In this document: in pieces, positions 14,655 through 16,903 of the stretch | Layout: every line of letters begins with the position of its first letter | How positions within the stretch are numbered: the stretch's first letter is position 1 | Assembly: GCA_030637945.1 (NCBI GenBank) | Contig: DAOWFN010000093.1 | Span: 1 to 16,903 of the forward strand | From: Gammaproteobacteria bacterium | Lineage (GTDB): Bacteria; Pseudomonadota; Gammaproteobacteria; SZUA-229 | DNA length: 16,903 nucleotides | Direction of reading: 5' to 3' | Position numbers and translations under genes: made by a program | Notes under the pieces: model-generated | Databases searched by the model: none | What the model was told of the DNA's origin: nothing | Seen by the model: only the letters and a program-made list of their open reading frames with translations

Positions 14655-16412
14655 TTGAAACAAACCATCGAAAAACTGCTCAATCAGGCGATAGATCAGC
14701 TTATTGCTGACAGCATGATTGAAACCAAACCCGCACTGCAGATCACACGCACTAAAGATGCCGCGCATGGTGACTTCACCTGCAACGTAGCCATGATGCT
14801 AGCGAAGCAAGCGGGCAAATCACCTCGTGATGTCGCGCAGATCATCATAGATACGCTTGACACTAATGAATCAATCATAAAGATTGAAATCGCCGGTCCC
14901 GGATTTATCAATTTCTTTTTGGCGCAGGAAAACACCTTAAGCATCATCAAAAATATTCTTGATAAAGGTGACACCTTTGGCCAGAGCGATGCCGGCAAAA
15001 AAGAAAAAATACAGATCGAATTTGTCTCGGCAAACCCCACAGGACCATTACATGTTGGTCATGGTCGTGGTGCAGCTTATGGTGCAACGCTGGCCTCACT
15101 GATGCGCGCGGTTGGTTTTGATGTGGACTGCGAATATTATGTCAATGATGCCGGGCGGCAGATGAATATTTTAGCGACCAGTATATGGCTGCGGTATCTA
15201 CAGGAAAATGCTGTCGACATTCCTTTCCCAAGTAATGGTTACAAAAGCGAGGAGTACATCTACGACATCGCGCGCTCACTAAAACAAAAATATAAAGATA
15301 ACTTCGTGCGAACGGCAGAAACCGTCATGCGAGATATCCCTGCCGATGAAGCCGAGGGCGGTGATAAGGAAATTCACATAGACGCGTTAATCGATCGTGC
15401 TAAATCTTTACTAGGGAACGAGGACTATCAAACTATTTTCAAGGCTGGTCTCGACACGATCATCGAAGACATCCGTCAGGACCTCGAAGAATTTGGCGTC
15501 CACTATGAACACTGGTACTCAGAACAATCCTTAGCTGACCGTGATCTAATTAATGCTGCAGTGAAACAGTTACAGGATGCTGGACATATCTATGAAGAGA
15601 AAGGTGCGTTATGGTTTCGCTCTACAGACTTTGGCGATGAAAAAGATCGCGTAGTCATCCGTGATAATGGTCAGGGCACTTATTTCGCTTCAGACATTGC
15701 CTATCACCTGGATAAATTCGACCGTGGTTACAACCGTGTGATCAACATCTGGGGGGCAGACCATCATGGTTATGTACCTCGTGTAAAAGCAGCTTTAACC
15801 GCCCTGGGTAAAGATGAAAGCAAACTTGATATCTTATTAGTGCAGTTCGCTAATCTATATCGCCATGGTGAACGCGTACAGATGTCGACACGTTCAGGCT
15901 CTTTTGTAACCTTGAGAGAGTTACGCAAAGAAGTGGGGACTGATGCAGCACGCTTCTTTTATGTCATGCGTAAATGTGAGCAACACATGGATTTCGATCT
16001 GGATCTAGCCAAATCACAGAGTAACGATAACCCGGTTTATTACATCCAATACGCTCACGCCAGGATCTGCAGTGTTCTGGCACAGTTATCAGAAAAGCAA
16101 TTCAATCATGATAGTGAAAACGGATTTCGACACTTGAACTTGCTTACTGAAAAACATGAAACTGATCTCATCAGTAAACTAGACGCCTATGCTGACATCC
16201 TGCACAAAGCTGCGTTTAATGCCGACCCACATTTGCTGGTGCATTATCTACGCGAACTGGCAACCCTGTTGCACTCTTATTACAACGCACATCAGTTTAT
16301 TATCGATGATGCCAACGGGCGTGATGCTCGCTTCAATTTGATCAGCGCAACAAAACAAATCTTAAACAACGGCCTCACTTTATTGGGCGTAAGCGCACCG
16401 ATAAAAATGTAG
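14655..16412 (+). CDS. argS: Arginyl-tRNA synthetase
   Basis: This class I synthetase charges tRNA-Arg with arginine. The 585-residue product has the N-terminal additional domain (1-110), the HIGH-type signature ANPTGPLHVGHGRG (126-139, HVGH at 133-136), DNGQGTYFASDIAYHLDKF (337-355) and a degenerate KMSKS region, MSTRSG (410-415), as is usual for many bacterial ArgRS. The C-terminal DALR anticodon-binding domain is present (about 455-585). The start is TTG: no in-frame ATG lies upstream, and the first internal ATG (codon 21) would remove conserved N-terminal sequence. The ribosome site is weak (AAAGAAC). It is followed 21 bases later by the SPOR protein gene, an arrangement common in gammaproteobacteria. 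Confidence 0.97.
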   Translation: MKQTIEKLLNQAIDQLIADSMIETKPALQITRTKDAAHGDFTCNVAMMLAKQAGKSPRDVAQIIIDTLDTNESIIKIEIAGPGFINFFLAQENTLSIIKNILDKGDTFGQSDAGKKEKIQIEFVSANPTGPLHVGHGRGAAYGATLASLMRAVGFDVDCEYYVNDAGRQMNILATSIWLRYLQENAVDIPFPSNGYKSEEYIYDIARSLKQKYKDNFVRTAETVMRDIPADEAEGGDKEIHIDALIDRAKSLLGNEDYQTIFKAGLDTIIEDIRQDLEEFGVHYEHWYSEQSLADRDLINAAVKQLQDAGHIYEEKGALWFRSTDFGDEKDRVVIRDNGQGTYFASDIAYHLDKFDRGYNRVINIWGADHHGYVPRVKAALTALGKDESKLDILLVQFANLYRHGERVQMSTRSGSFVTLRELRKEVGTDAARFFYVMRKCEQHMDFDLDLAKSQSNDNPVYYIQYAHARICSVLAQLSEKQFNHDSENGFRHLNLLTEKHETDLISKLDAYADILHKAAFNADPHLLVHYLRELATLLHSYYNAHQFIIDDANGRDARFNLISATKQILNNGLTLLGVSAPIKM

Positions 16413-16433
16413 CCGATAAAACCACGTTAACAA

Positions 16434-16903
16434 ATGCCTAGAGACTACAAATACCACGCATCGCGTAAACGAAAAAAATCACTGCCTGGTTATGTCTGGT
16501 TATTATCAGGTCTTGCCATCGGTTTATTTATTGCATTTATCGTGTACCTCGATAAACAGCCTGAAACCGATAAAAATTTCGGCAGCGCGGTACAGGAAGA
16601 ATTAGAAAAATTAAAACTGCAACCGAAAAAGAAAAACACGACCACAAAGAAGGCAGAGGAAAAAAAATCTTCTACGGAAAAAAAAGAACAAAAATTTAAT
16701 TTCTACACCATATTACCCGAGCTCGAAATTTTTATTCCAGAGAGTGAAACTCGTCCGCCAGAAAGCCCGGCAGAAACTAAAAAAAGCACATCGGTCAGCA
16801 ACACAAATAAAACTCGCACGAGCAAACAGTATGTCCTGCAAATCGGATCATTCCAGAGCCTCAAAGATGCAGAGAAGCTAAAAGCCAGTGTCGCTTTTTT
16901 AGG
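16434..16903 (+). CDS. FtsN-like SPOR-domain cell division protein, 3' end cut by window edge
   Basis: The visible 156 codons encode a short basic cytoplasmic tail (MPRDYKYHASRKRKK), one transmembrane helix (about 17-38), a long Lys/Glu-rich linker containing FNFYTILPELEIFIPE (about 88-103), and the opening of a SPOR domain (QYVLQIGSF from about 131). SPOR domains bind denuded peptidoglycan at the septum; FtsN activates septal wall synthesis. The position after argS is that of the ftsN-like gene in many gammaproteobacteria, where hslV and hslU often follow. The peptidoglycan-binding part is mostly outside the window. I give no symbol because SPOR proteins downstream of argS are not all functionally FtsN. 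Confidence 0.9.
   Translation, partial: MPRDYKYHASRKRKKSLPGYVWLLSGLAIGLFIAFIVYLDKQPETDKNFGSAVQEELEKLKLQPKKKNTTTKKAEEKKSSTEKKEQKFNFYTILPELEIFIPESETRPPESPAETKKSTSVSNTNKTRTSKQYVLQIGSFQSLKDAEKLKASVAFL

Noticed and set aside
14439..14768. 109-codon minus-strand frame across the priA-argS junction
   Set aside because: It lies opposite the conserved ends of priA and argS and the argS promoter, and its translation looks like antisense of coding sequence.

Overview
The window looks like chromosomal DNA of a free-living, respiring gammaproteobacterium with fairly AT-rich DNA. The order priA, argS, FtsN-like SPOR protein is typical of that class. Many c-type cytochromes, TlpA-type redox proteins and outer-membrane barrels point to a Gram-negative with an elaborate periplasmic redox metabolism. 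I cannot name the genus. No insertion sequence, phage gene, CRISPR array, tRNA or rRNA was seen.

Layout. Every gene left of about 11.5 kb is on the minus strand and every gene right of 12.35 kb is on the plus strand, so transcription diverges from one AT-rich, gene-free stretch (11497-12352). That stretch carries two perfect TTATCCACA DnaA boxes, one TTATACACA box, a duplicated pair of boxes and a tract of about 46 bases that is almost pure A/T. It resembles a replication origin (oriC), or at least a DnaA-bound control region in front of priA.

Left part, in transcription order. (a) 11496-10615: a fructosamine-kinase family protein. (b) 10448-9393: a His/Met-rich outer-membrane barrel protein with a 20-bp perfect-stem terminator behind it. 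(c) 9096-5042: a tight five-gene operon encoding a Met-rich lipoprotein with a YtkA/FixH-like domain, an outer-membrane barrel with CCGGG at its mature N-terminus, a redoxin lipoprotein with a CPVC site, a small monohaem cytochrome c and a TlpA-type thioredoxin. (d) 4757-3276: a lipase-maturation-factor family membrane protein with its own sigma70-like promoter. (e) 3100-2978: a 40-residue MGCCGSCGGE protein with a terminator. (f) 2752 to the left edge: a four-helix membrane protein, a 66-residue helical protein, a monohaem cytochrome c, a four-helix cytochrome b561 and a dihaem cytochrome c peroxidase cut by the window edge.

How they may work together. Units (b) and (c) have matching promoter layouts. 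Each has a 16-bp TGTGT-N6-ACACA palindrome centred about 61 bp upstream of a TGGCATG-N4 sigma54-type -24/-12 element, with the start codon 56-61 bp further on. That makes one sigma54-dependent regulon the leading reading. Met/His-rich and vicinal-Cys metal-binding features, together with thiol-redox proteins and a cytochrome, suggest capture, sensing or detoxification of a soft metal (copper is my guess) at the outer membrane. The function is inference; the promoter pairing and gene content are visible in the sequence. Unit (f) reads as a membrane-to-periplasm electron chain: b-type cytochrome, c-type cytochrome, then peroxidase.

Right part: priA (replication restart helicase), argS (arginyl-tRNA synthetase, TTG start) and the first 156 codons of an FtsN-like SPOR-domain division protein.
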